Shown one piece after another: positions 56,516 through 64,000 of a stretch of DNA of 64,000 nucleotides. Both the position numbers and the translations under genes were made by a program. Each line of letters starts with the position of its first letter. Within the stretch, counting starts at the first letter, position 1. Below the pieces are notes generated by a model. It was not told where the DNA came from and did no database searches. It saw nothing but the letters and a program-made list of their open reading frames with translations. This DNA comes from Brachybacterium faecium DSM 4810 (GTDB lineage: Bacteria; Actinomycetota; Actinomycetes; Actinomycetales; Dermabacteraceae): contig CP001643.1 of assembly GCA_000023405.1 (NCBI GenBank), positions 3,224,001-3,288,000 on the forward strand. The letters are read 5' to 3'.

Positions 56516-58810
56516 ATGGAGGTGACGCGCCCGCCCGGCACCGACGAAAGGCTCCGCCCCGTGACACCTCCCCCCGCCCTCCTCCGCCACGGCCCCGCCG
56601 AGCGCTGGCTCGAAGCGCTCCCGCTGGGCAACGGCCGGCTCGGCGCCATGGCCTGGGGCGACCCGGGCCGTGCCCGCTTCTCCCTCAACGAGTCCACGCT
56701 GTGGTCCGGCGCGCCGGGCGTCGATCTCCCGCACCGCACGCCGCGCGCGGAGGCCGCGGCCGCGCTCGAGCGCTCCCGCGCCCTGTTCACCAGCGGCGCG
56801 GTCCAGGAGGCGCAGGAGGAGATCGAGCGCCTGGGCGCCTCGTGGTCCCAGGCGTACCTGCCCGTCGGCGATCTGACGGTGCGCCTCGACGGCGACGCGG
56901 GCCCCGAGGGCGGCGACGGGCGGCGGGAGCTGGATCTGCAGCACGGCGAGCATCGCGTGCTCGCCGCGGATGGCGAGCACCTGAGCTTCGTCAGCGCGGC
57001 GGACGAGGTGCTGGTCCACTGCCTGCCCTGCCCCGAGGGGGCCCGGGCCGTCCTCGAGCTCGACTCCCCGCTGGTCGAGGAGCAGCGCGAGGAGCAGCCC
57101 GCGGACGGCGACGCGGCCCTCACCATCGTGCTGCGCGCCCCGTCGGACGTGCCGGGCGGCCAGTTCCGCCAGCAGGAGCAGATCGCCTGGGAGAGCGAGG
57201 GGGCGAGCCGCGCGGCGGTCGTGGTCCGCACCCGGCGCGAGGCCGGCCGGCTGCTGGTGGTGTGCGCGATCGTCACCACCTGGCAGGGCCTCGGCCGCAC
57301 CCCCGACCGGGCCGTGGCGGAGGCGGTCCAGGAGGCGACGGCGCAGGCGGAGACCGCCCTCGCCCGCGGCGCGGAGGAGCTGCACCGCCGCCACCGCGAT
57401 CGGCCGCGACCGGGGGCGGATGCCGTCGGCCTGCAGCTGACCGGGTCCGAGGAGGCGGAGCTGCTGGCGACCTGCTTCGCCTACGGCCGCTACCTGCTGG
57501 CGTCCGCCTCCCGGCCGGGACTGCCGCCGGCGAACCTCCAGGGGCTGTGGAACGCGAAGCTCGAGGCGCCGTGGTCCTCGAACTACACGGTGAACATCAA
57601 CCTCGAGATGAACCACTGGGGCGCCGCGATCGCCCAGGTCCCCGAGGCCGCCGGAGCGCTCGAGCAGTACGTGGAGATGCTGCGCGAGCAGGGCCGGGAC
57701 ACAGCGCGCCGGCTCTACGGAGCGGACGGCTGGACCGTCCACCACAACTCCGATCCGTGGGGCTACACGGATCCGGTGCGCGGGGAGCCCTCGTGGGCGA
57801 CCTGGCCGATGGGCGGGCTGTGGCTCGAGCAGCTGCTGGACACCTTCGCCGCCTGCAGCGGCAGCGATCCCGCCGAGGTCGCGCGCGACCGCTTCCCGGC
57901 GCTGCGCGAGGCCGTCGCCTTCGCCCTCGGGCTGCTGCACGAGAGCGCCGACGGGCACCTGGCCACCTTCCCCTCCACCTCGCCCGAGAACCGCTGGCGC
58001 ACTGCGGACGGCACCGTGGTGTGCCTCAGCGAGGGCACCGGCATGGACCGCTGGCTGCTGCGGGAGACCGCGCAGCACCTGGTGGAGGCCGCTGCCGTGC
58101 TGGGCCGCGAGGATGATCCGGTCGTGCAGCAGGCCGCCTCCGCCCTCGATCTGGTGCCCGGCCCGCGGGTCGGGGCCGACGGCCGCATCCTCGAGTGGCA
58201 CCGCGACGGCCTCACCGAGGCCGAACCGGACCACCGCCACGTCTCCCACCTCGGGTTCCTCTACCCGAGCGGGCTCCCGGCGGAGCCGCGGCACGAGCAG
58301 GCCGCGGCCCGCTCCCTCGAGGCCCGCGGGGACGAGGCGACCGGCTGGTCGCTGGTGTGGAAGGTGTGCCTGTGGGCGCGGCTGCACCGGCCCGACCGGG
58401 TCCAGTCCCTGCTCGAGCTCTACCTGCGCCCCGCCGAGGCGCCGGACGGCACGGCGCGCAGCGGCCTGTACCCGAACCTCTTCTCCGCCCATCCCCCGTT
58501 CCAGATCGACGGGAACCTCGGGATCGTCGCCGCGCTCGCGGAATGCCTGGTCCAGAGCCACCGCGGCGAGCTCGAGCTGCTGCCCGCCCTGCCGCCGATG
58601 ATGGCCGACGGGGCGTTGCGCGGACTGCGGGCCCGGCCCGGGATCGAGATGGACATGACCTGGAACGACGGCACGCTGACCGCCCTGACGCTGCGCGCCC
58701 TGGGCCCCGGCGCCCTCGGCACGCACCGGCTGCGCTGCGGGGAGAGGAGCACCGAGGTGACGCTGGGCGACACCGCACCGGTGTCGCTCGATCTGGGCTG
58801 GGCGTGCTGA
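56516..58810 (+). CDS. glycoside hydrolase family 95 protein (alpha-L-fucosidase-like)
   Basis: A 764-residue GH95 enzyme: N-terminal beta-domain (WLEALPLGNGRLGAM; FSLNESTLWSG), (alpha/alpha)6 barrel and C-terminal beta-domain. Catalytic residues of the family are in place: the Asn pair in NYTVNINLEMNHWG, the acid Glu in TSPENRW, and the Asp in FQIDGNLG. Members hydrolyse alpha-1,2-L-fucosides and sometimes L-galactosides. No signal peptide, so it acts on imported oligosaccharides. Start uncertain: ATG 56516 has little ribosome site, and GTG 56561 has AAAGG 9 bases upstream and retains the whole domain. Divergent from the Gfo/Idh operon across shared operator candidates. Confidence 0.88.
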   Translation: MEVTRPPGTDERLRPVTPPPALLRHGPAERWLEALPLGNGRLGAMAWGDPGRARFSLNESTLWSGAPGVDLPHRTPRAEAAAALERSRALFTSGAVQEAQEEIERLGASWSQAYLPVGDLTVRLDGDAGPEGGDGRRELDLQHGEHRVLAADGEHLSFVSAADEVLVHCLPCPEGARAVLELDSPLVEEQREEQPADGDAALTIVLRAPSDVPGGQFRQQEQIAWESEGASRAAVVVRTRREAGRLLVVCAIVTTWQGLGRTPDRAVAEAVQEATAQAETALARGAEELHRRHRDRPRPGADAVGLQLTGSEEAELLATCFAYGRYLLASASRPGLPPANLQGLWNAKLEAPWSSNYTVNINLEMNHWGAAIAQVPEAAGALEQYVEMLREQGRDTARRLYGADGWTVHHNSDPWGYTDPVRGEPSWATWPMGGLWLEQLLDTFAACSGSDPAEVARDRFPALREAVAFALGLLHESADGHLATFPSTSPENRWRTADGTVVCLSEGTGMDRWLLRETAQHLVEAAAVLGREDDPVVQQAASALDLVPGPRVGADGRILEWHRDGLTEAEPDHRHVSHLGFLYPSGLPAEPRHEQAAARSLEARGDEATGWSLVWKVCLWARLHRPDRVQSLLELYLRPAEAPDGTARSGLYPNLFSAHPPFQIDGNLGIVAALAECLVQSHRGELELLPALPPMMADGALRGLRARPGIEMDMTWNDGTLTALTLRALGPGALGTHRLRCGERSTEVTLGDTAPVSLDLGWAC

Positions 58811-58863
58811 GCGCGGCCGCGCCCCGGTCTCTGACACGATGACCGGACCCGGAACGGCGAGAG

Positions 58864-60396
58864 GTGCGTGAGGCAGTGGGTGCACGACGAGATCGACGAC
58901 CGGTGATCACCCGGCGGATGTTCGCGGGAGCGGCGGCCGTGGCGGCGGCAGCGGCCCTGACCGCCTGCACCGAGGACGACGCCCAGCTCCAGGTCGAGCT
59001 CGCCGCCGCCCCCGGATCGACGGTGCTGCCCGGTGAGGATCTCGCCCCGACCCTCCTCGCCCTCAGCAGCACACTGTTCGAGGCGGCGGACATCGCCGCC
59101 CTCGCCACGGAGGAGAGCCTCACCGACCTGCTCGCTGTGAGCACCGAGGCCGGCCTGCCGCTGCTGCTGGGCACGGACGAGGCGGTCGCCGAGGAGCTCT
59201 CCCGGCTCGGCGCGCGCACCGTCGTCACCGCCGCCGGCACCGACCTGGGCGATCTCGGGGAGGATCTCGGCGACGACCTCGAGGTGATCGAGCTCGAGGG
59301 CGAGGAGGCCGACGACGACCCGCTGCGCTCCGTGACCGTCGCCGGCCATCCCGCGCCGCTCGCGCTGCTGGTCGATCCCGAGCTCGAGCTGCCCGCCCAG
59401 TCAGCCGTGACCGCGATCGTCCAGGCTGCGGGCGGCAGCGTCTCCGAGATCCCGGGCGGCGACCTCGGCCGCAGCGGCGAGTCCCTCGAGACGGCGGCCT
59501 CCGCCGCCGGGGACGATCCCGCCACCGGCGTCGTGGCGCTGGGCGAGAGCTTCGGGCCGGCCGAGGCCTGGACGGACACGCTGCAGGCCGCGCTCACGAT
59601 GCCGCAGCTGCCGGGCGGCGGCCACACCGTCTTCCCCGGGCGGCGGATGATCGCCGTCTACGGCTCCCCCGATGTCCCCTCCCTCGGCGTGCTCGGCGAG
59701 CAGGGGCTCGAGGAGACCATCACCCGGGTCCAGGACCTGGTCGCGGAGTACGAGGGGCTCGCCGAGGAGCCGCTGGTCCCCGCCTTCGAGATCATCACCA
59801 CGATGGCCTCCTCCGATCCCGGCGGCGACGGCGACTACTCCTCCGAACGGGCCCCGGAGCTGCTGCGGGAGTGGGTGGACGCGGCCGGCGAGGCCGGGAT
59901 CTACGTGGTGCTCGACCTGCAGCCCGGCACCACCGACTTCCTCACCCAGGCGAAGCTCTACGAGGACCTGCTCACCGAGCCGCACGTGGGGCTCGCACTC
60001 GACCCCGAATGGCGGCTCTCCGCCGGCCAGAAGCACATGGCGCAGATCGGCTCGGTCTCCGCCGCCGAGGTCAACGAGACCGTGACCTGGCTGGCGGACC
60101 TCACCGCCGAGAACGCTCTGCCGCAGAAGCTGCTGATCCTCCACCAGTTCAGCCGCTCGATGATCACCGACCGGCAGGACGTGGACACCTCCCGGCCCGA
60201 GCTCGCGATCACGCTGCACGCCGACGGCCACGGCGTGGCCGGGGACAAGCTCGGCACCTGGAACTCGCTGCAGCAGGACCTGCCCGAGGGGATCTTCATG
60301 GCGTGGAAGAACTTCTACGACGAGGATTCCCCGATGTTCACCCCGGAGCAGACCTACGAGGTCGAGCCGCGGCCCTGGTTCGTCTCCTACCAGTGA
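58864..60396 (+). CDS. putative lipoprotein with cell-wall-binding-repeat-like region
   Basis: A 510-residue exported protein. The signal region (ITRRMFAGAAAVAAAAALTAC) has twin Arg and ends in a lipobox LTAC, so it should be anchored outside the membrane. The first half contains alternating segments such as LSSTLFEAADIAALATEES and LSRLGARTVVTAAGTD that resemble cell wall binding repeat 2. The second half looks like a TIM-barrel fragment (YVVLDLQPGTTDFLTQAKLYEDLL; HVGLALDPEWRL; LLILHQFSRSMI; ITLHADGHG), glycosidase-like but without an assignable active site. Start uncertain: GTG 58864 is used, and GTG 58903 sits directly before the twin Arg. It follows the GH95 gene by 53 bp. Function unknown. 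Confidence 0.7.
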   Translation: MREAVGARRDRRPVITRRMFAGAAAVAAAAALTACTEDDAQLQVELAAAPGSTVLPGEDLAPTLLALSSTLFEAADIAALATEESLTDLLAVSTEAGLPLLLGTDEAVAEELSRLGARTVVTAAGTDLGDLGEDLGDDLEVIELEGEEADDDPLRSVTVAGHPAPLALLVDPELELPAQSAVTAIVQAAGGSVSEIPGGDLGRSGESLETAASAAGDDPATGVVALGESFGPAEAWTDTLQAALTMPQLPGGGHTVFPGRRMIAVYGSPDVPSLGVLGEQGLEETITRVQDLVAEYEGLAEEPLVPAFEIITTMASSDPGGDGDYSSERAPELLREWVDAAGEAGIYVVLDLQPGTTDFLTQAKLYEDLLTEPHVGLALDPEWRLSAGQKHMAQIGSVSAAEVNETVTWLADLTAENALPQKLLILHQFSRSMITDRQDVDTSRPELAITLHADGHGVAGDKLGTWNSLQQDLPEGIFMAWKNFYDEDSPMFTPEQTYEVEPRPWFVSYQ

Positions 60397-60451
60397 GCCG
60401 CCCGGCGCTCGTCCGCCCGGCGCCCGGCCCGTCGGCCCCTCCGCCCGCGCG

Positions 60452-60949
60452 TCAGGCCGCGCGCAGGTGGGCGAGGACGAGCCCCACCGGGATGCTCACC
60501 ACGGTCACCACGAGCGCGGCGCGGAAGAGCCACAGCGCCCAGGCCGGTCCGTGCGCTCCCCGGCCGACGGCGCGCATCATCAGCACCATCGCCACCACCA
60601 GCAGCGCCCCGCCCGCATCGACCAGCAGCGGCGCGGCCAGCAGGGTCCCTCCGATCACGGCGAGGCAGCCCGCGTTCCAGGAGAGGAGCTGCACCAGGAG
60701 GGTCCGCCCGCCGATCCGGGCGGCGAGGAGGTGCTGAGCGACACCCAGGGCGCCCTGCATCACGCCGCCGACGAGCACCTGGAAGGCCGCGGACCAGGAG
60801 CCGTGCGCGAGCCCGAGCGGACCGGTCACCGCGGCGACCAGGCCTCCGGTGATCACCCACGCGAGGGCGAGGGCGCGGAAGGGCAGATCGACCCGGACGG
60901 TGCCCGGTGCTTCGTGGGCAGCTCCTGGACGGCGGTTCATGCCCTCCAT
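60452..60949 (-). CDS. small integral membrane protein, unknown function
   Basis: A 165-residue hypothetical protein with four to five hydrophobic helices: FRALALAWVITGGLVAAVTG, SAAFQVLVGGVMQGALGVAQ, NAGCLAVIGGTLLAAPLLV, GALLVVAMVLMMRAV, and a last helix LWLFRAALVVTVVSIPVG. No family was recognised. Start is ATG 60949 or ATG 60940. Convergent with the lipoprotein gene, 55 bp away. Nothing in the surroundings indicates its role. Confidence 0.65.
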   Translation of the reverse strand: MEGMNRRPGAAHEAPGTVRVDLPFRALALAWVITGGLVAAVTGPLGLAHGSWSAAFQVLVGGVMQGALGVAQHLLAARIGGRTLLVQLLSWNAGCLAVIGGTLLAAPLLVDAGGALLVVAMVLMMRAVGRGAHGPAWALWLFRAALVVTVVSIPVGLVLAHLRAA

Positions 60950-61064
60950 CTTCTCGCCCGAGCACGCGGGGGTGTGCGCCGGTGGCCTGGTGTGAGGCAT
61001 CGGACGTCGGCGCCCCGCGTCCGCGAACCGGCCGGCGACCCCGTGAAAAGCGCGGACTCGTCGC

Positions 61065-61934
61065 TCAGTGGTTGCGCGCCACCCAGCCCTCGCCGCAGGT
61101 GCCGCCGTTTTCGGAGGCCTCGATCTCGACCTCCTCGCCGCGGGCGTCGAGCAGCGGCTGGTAGCCCGCGGCGACCTCGCGGCTGTCCTCGGGGATGTAG
61201 TGGAAGATCAGCGAGCGGCGGAAGCGGTCCGTGCTGGTGTTGGGCTTGGAGCCGTGCACGAGGCTGCCGTGGAAGATCAGCATGTCGCCGGCGCGCATGT
61301 CCGTCTGCACCACGCTGAGGTGCTCGGGGATCGAGACGGTGATCGTGGTGAAGGATTCCGTGGCGTCGGCCTCCTCGGGGCATTCGATCTCGTAGCGGTG
61401 GGTGCCGGGCACCACGCCGAGGGCGCCGTTCTCGGCGTCGCAGTCGTCGACCGCGATCCAGGCGGCGATGCAGGTCTCCGGGTGGGACTGCAGGAAGTAG
61501 TTGTCCTGGTGCATGGCCTGGCCGCGGGCGCCGGCGGGCTTGAAGTAGAACATCGACTGCGCCGCCCACACGGGGCCGACGGCCTCGGCCACGCGCCCCA
61601 TCACCCGCTGTTCGAGCAGCCAGCGGTGGGAGAGGCGGCCGGGGGTGTGCTCGGCGCGGTGCGGCTGGATCATGCGGGGGTAGGCATGCAGCGGGTCGCC
61701 CTCGGGGATCTCGTGGAAGGCGCCGCCGCTGCCGTCGGTCTCGATATGGCTGGTGAAGGCCTCGCGCAGCTCGGCGATCTCCTCGGCGGTGAGGACGCCG
61801 CGCAGGTGCACGGCGCCGGCCTGGTCGTAGGCGGCGGCGAGCTGGGCGGGGTCGACGTCGGCGTCGAGGATCGCGAGCCCGGGGGCCCCGGTGGTGTCGA
61901 CAGGGTCGGCGGGGGTGTTCTGGATGGTGGTCAT
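61065..61934 (-). CDS. phytanoyl-CoA dioxygenase family protein (second copy)
   Basis: A 289-residue Fe(II)/2-oxoglutarate oxygenase. Seen: the iron site HQDNYFL (HxD near residues 142-144), AAWIAVDDCDAENGALGVVPGTHR, GDMLIFHGSLVHGSKPN with the distal His, and a following Arg-rich strand (DRFRRSLIFHYIPE) for 2-oxoglutarate. The pattern is close to EctD-like and sugar- or phytanate-linked PhyH members; substrate not predictable. Divergent from an AraC regulator with 56 bp between. It is only distantly like the oxygenase at 2013, from which it differs in length and motif context. Confidence 0.9.
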   Translation of the reverse strand: MTTIQNTPADPVDTTGAPGLAILDADVDPAQLAAAYDQAGAVHLRGVLTAEEIAELREAFTSHIETDGSGGAFHEIPEGDPLHAYPRMIQPHRAEHTPGRLSHRWLLEQRVMGRVAEAVGPVWAAQSMFYFKPAGARGQAMHQDNYFLQSHPETCIAAWIAVDDCDAENGALGVVPGTHRYEIECPEEADATESFTTITVSIPEHLSVVQTDMRAGDMLIFHGSLVHGSKPNTSTDRFRRSLIFHYIPEDSREVAAGYQPLLDARGEEVEIEASENGGTCGEGWVARNH

Positions 61935-61990
61935 GCTGTCATTCTGGGCTCACGCCAACGGAGACGACCAGGTGATCGGAGGGCGAGGAC

Positions 61991-62830
61991 ATGGATTATC
62001 CTGCTGCGCCGCGGCAGGTTGCGGCGACCGAGGTGCCGCCGCCGGAGACGGGCCGGGCGCTGCTGGGCGAGCTGGAGCAGGATGCGGGATACCGGGTGCG
62101 CCGCTCGCAGGGCGCCGCCGACTGGCTGCTGCTGCACACGGTGGCCGGGGCCGGGATCCTGCGCGGGGCCGACGGCGCCTCGCTGCCGGTCCGCCCCGGA
62201 CAGGCGGCGCTGCTCGCCCCGGGCGCGCTGCACGACTACGGCACGGACCCCGCCGCCGGGCGCTGGCGCCTGCTGTACAGCCACTTCCATCCTCCGGCCA
62301 CCTGGCTCGCCCTGCTGGGCTGGCCGGAGGTCACCCCCGGCATCGGCACGATCCGACTGGGTACCGAGGTGGAGGTGCGGGTGCGGCAGGCGCTGCGCGG
62401 TGCGGCCCGCGCCGCACGCCTGGCCGTGGGCCGGCCGGAGCTGTTCGCGCTCAACGGCATCGAAGCCGCGCTGCTCTGGTACGACACGCAGAACCCGCGC
62501 CGCCACCAGCTCGACGAGCGCGTGCTCGCGGTGCTCGAGCACGTCGACGCCCACCTCGCGACCGATCTCGACGCCGCAGAGCTGGCACGAGTGGCGCACC
62601 TGTCCCCCTCGCGACTGTCGCACCTGTTCACCGCCCAGGTGGGCACCTCGCTCGCCCGCTATGTGGAGGCGCAGCGGCTCGAGCTGGCGGCCCGGCTGCT
62701 GGAGATGACGCCCGAGCCGGTGGCGGACATCGCCGGCCGGGTCGGGTTCCGCGATCCGCTGTACTTCTCGCGCCGCTTCCGCACGCTGCGCGGGGTGAGC
62801 CCGTCGGAGCATCGGGCGCGGCACCGCTGA
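61991..62830 (+). CDS. AraC family transcriptional regulator
   Basis: A 279-residue regulator with an N-terminal cupin-like domain (WLLLHTVAGAGILRGADG; PGQAALLAPGALHDYGTD) and a C-terminal double HTH (DLDAAELARVAHLSPSRLSHLFTAQVG; ADIAGRVGFRDPLYFSRRFRTLRGVSPSEHR). Divergent from the second PhyH-type dioxygenase gene, its likely target. The purine-rich stretch GGAGGGCGAGG ends 3 bases before the ATG and supplies a close ribosome site. The sensing domain is of the kind used for sugars, so the oxygenase may belong to sugar-derived metabolism (inference). Confidence 0.9.
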   Translation: MDYPAAPRQVAATEVPPPETGRALLGELEQDAGYRVRRSQGAADWLLLHTVAGAGILRGADGASLPVRPGQAALLAPGALHDYGTDPAAGRWRLLYSHFHPPATWLALLGWPEVTPGIGTIRLGTEVEVRVRQALRGAARAARLAVGRPELFALNGIEAALLWYDTQNPRRHQLDERVLAVLEHVDAHLATDLDAAELARVAHLSPSRLSHLFTAQVGTSLARYVEAQRLELAARLLEMTPEPVADIAGRVGFRDPLYFSRRFRTLRGVSPSEHRARHR

Positions 62831-62915
62831 GCCGGCGCTGAGCGGCATCGCTGGGCCGGTGCGGGGCGACACCGCAGCGCGGAGACGGGCGGCACCTTTC
62901 CTCCACACACGCTTC

Positions 62916-62998
62916 TCATCCACATTCCCATCCACTGCGGACGCGTTTTCCCTGCTCCTCTTTCCCTCCCCACAACAAGGTTATCCACACTATCCACA
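62916..62998. repeat. cluster of DnaA-box-like 9-mers
   Basis: TCATCCACA (62916-62924), CCATCCACT (62928-62936), the perfect DnaA-box consensus TTATCCACA (62981-62989) and, directly joined to it, CTATCCACA (62990-62998). All are in the same orientation, in an unusually AT-rich 273-bp gap before the DUF222 gene. Confidence 0.7.
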
Positions 62999-63037
62999 TA
63001 TTCGTCTCGAGGGCTGGCGGGAGACGGTGTGCGACGG

Positions 63038-63043
63038 TAAAAT
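63038..63043 (+). promoter_or_regulatory. -10 element before the DUF222 gene
   Basis: TAAAAT, 60 bases before the ATG; no good -35 at 17-18 bases. Confidence 0.4.
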
Positions 63044-63103
63044 GAGGGCACGTGAAGAATGCTGGCGACGATGCCGGTGAATTCAGAGCAAGGGGGTGAC
63101 GAG

Positions 63104-64000
63104 ATGTCTTCGGCGATCGATCCGCAGGGCCGGGAGAGCCGCGATATCCCGGCACCGTCCTTCCCCGCCGCAGAGCCTCCGCGCACCCCGGTGCGGGCCC
63201 GCACTCCGCTGGATCCGCAGGATTTCGCCGCCCGCACCGTCACCGAGCCGGGCTCCCTCGAAGCGCAGGTGGCGCTCGAGCTCTTCTCCACCCACCACCA
63301 GGAGGCCCGCGCCTACGCGACGCGGCTCCGCCGGCTCGCGACGCTCTGGGACGACACCGACGAGGACGGCGACGCCTACGCGGATCTCGTCGCCGAAGCG
63401 CGCCGGGTCACCCTCGATCAGGCTCGCACGCTGCTGCGCGATGCCGCTCTCGCCGTCACGTCCCTGCCGCACACCCTGGAGCGGCTCGACGCCGGACACA
63501 TGCCCGTCTCCTGGTTCGAGCAGATCCTGCGCCGCGTCCGGCACCTCACGCCGGAGCAGTGCCGGCAGCTCGACGATCGGGTCGCCGACTGGGACCTGGC
63601 GAACATCAGGCGCGACCGCTTCACCCGGGAGCTGGGGATTCTGATCGCCTGGTTCGGAGTGGCGGCCACCCGGCCCTCGCCGCAGGAGCAGCGTGCCGTC
63701 GCGCTCGAGGTGAACCCCGAGCACGACGGCACCGCCTGCCTCCACCTCACCGGGCCGGTCCACGAGATCGTCGACCTCTCCCACCGCCTCGATGCCGCGG
63801 CCCGCGCGGTCCAGGACGAGCAGCGCCGCGCGCTGGCGGATGGCCGCCCTGTGCCTTTCGACATCGACGGCGCCGCCAGCCGCGAGGGCCGCCATCTGAC
63901 CCTCGCGGCGCTGCGCTACGCGATCCTCACCCGCTCCGTGCTCGAAACCGGCGGCATCGAGGCGCCCGGGAGCTGGCTGCGACTGCAGGTGGTGGTCCCG
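63104..64000 (+). CDS. DUF222 (13E12-type) protein, probably HNH endonuclease; 3' end outside window
   Basis: 299 codons are visible and the frame runs off the right edge. A basic/Pro-rich start of about 45 residues is followed by a DUF222-type helical domain: QVALELFSTHHQEARAYATR, ADLVAEARRVTLDQARTLLRDA, LDAGHMPVSWFEQILRRV, LGILIAWFGV, and LSHRLDAAARAVQDEQRRAL. Such proteins usually end in an HNH nuclease domain, which would lie outside the window. AAGGGGGTGA precedes the ATG at 63104. The family is multi-copy in many actinobacteria (13E12 repeats) and its biological role is unsettled. Confidence 0.8.
   Translation, partial: MSSAIDPQGRESRDIPAPSFPAAEPPRTPVRARTPLDPQDFAARTVTEPGSLEAQVALELFSTHHQEARAYATRLRRLATLWDDTDEDGDAYADLVAEARRVTLDQARTLLRDAALAVTSLPHTLERLDAGHMPVSWFEQILRRVRHLTPEQCRQLDDRVADWDLANIRRDRFTRELGILIAWFGVAATRPSPQEQRAVALEVNPEHDGTACLHLTGPVHEIVDLSHRLDAAARAVQDEQRRALADGRPVPFDIDGAASREGRHLTLAALRYAILTRSVLETGGIEAPGSWLRLQVVVP

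Noticed and set aside
795-60560. Frequent word GGCCGACGG and its complement, considered as a Chi-like or chromosome-orienting motif
   Set aside because: It is common in Ala-Asp-Gly and Pro-Ser-Ala codons in this GC range; without counts against a background no excess can be claimed.

Overview
The window is about 70% GC, with GTG and ATG starts, frequent 4-bp start/stop overlaps, several apparently leaderless promoters and a DUF222/13E12-type gene at the right edge. This points to a high-GC Gram-positive actinobacterium. The gene set (MetPS importer, CE1758/CE1759-type flavin pair, Rv2578c-type radical SAM protein, ECF importer) fits Micrococcales, perhaps Brachybacterium or a relative; that genus is a guess from gene content only. 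No phage, plasmid backbone, complete IS element or CRISPR array is visible.

Layout. 1-3.7 kb: end of an aldehyde dehydrogenase, its DUF779 partner, a proline-rich ORF with a long hairpin, and a phytanoyl-CoA-type dioxygenase overlapping an AraC regulator. 3.7-6.1 kb: intracellular GH43 glycosidase plus LacY-type sugar symporter. 6.5-13.6 kb: flavin monooxygenase, heterodimeric ABC exporter, a deletion scar joining two divergent gene remnants, and lrgAB. 13.6-18 kb: acetyltransferase, M20 amidohydrolase, metP and metS. 18-26.8 kb: a DUF559-type endonuclease-like gene with palindromic repeats on both sides, then an ECF importer (T, fused A-A, S) with a twin-HAD phosphatase, facing a LacI regulator. 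26.8-28.6 kb: a tyrosyl-tRNA synthetase of the second type behind an attenuator-like leader, then tRNA-Ser(GGA). 28.8-36.4 kb: two adjacent metallopeptidase-like proteins without the zinc motif, an SOS-boxed radical SAM gene, an S9 peptidase, and a flavin-dependent monooxygenase/reductase pair. 36.4-39.3 kb: MFS drug exporter and sulfatase.

39.4-60.4 kb is a carbohydrate catabolic island. It holds two sugar isomerase/epimerase-like proteins, two paralogous 2-hydroxyacid dehydrogenases, a LacI and a DeoR/LacI hybrid regulator, a three-gene sugar ABC importer with a DUF624 protein, DUF2264 and heparinase II/III-type proteins, DUF993, a Gfo/Idh/MocA dehydrogenase, a GH95 fucosidase-like enzyme and a lipoprotein. 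The GH43, sulfatase, heparinase-like and GH95 enzymes have no signal peptide. Together this suggests import of oligosaccharides, possibly sulfated, fucosylated or uronate-containing, followed by cytoplasmic trimming and oxidation; the substrate is inference. LacI-type operator candidates (GGTAAnCG or CAAGCGCTTG) lie before the GH43, isomerase and Gfo/Idh operons.

60.4-64 kb: a small membrane protein, a second dioxygenase with a divergent AraC regulator, and a DUF222 gene cut by the window edge and preceded by DnaA-box-like repeats.
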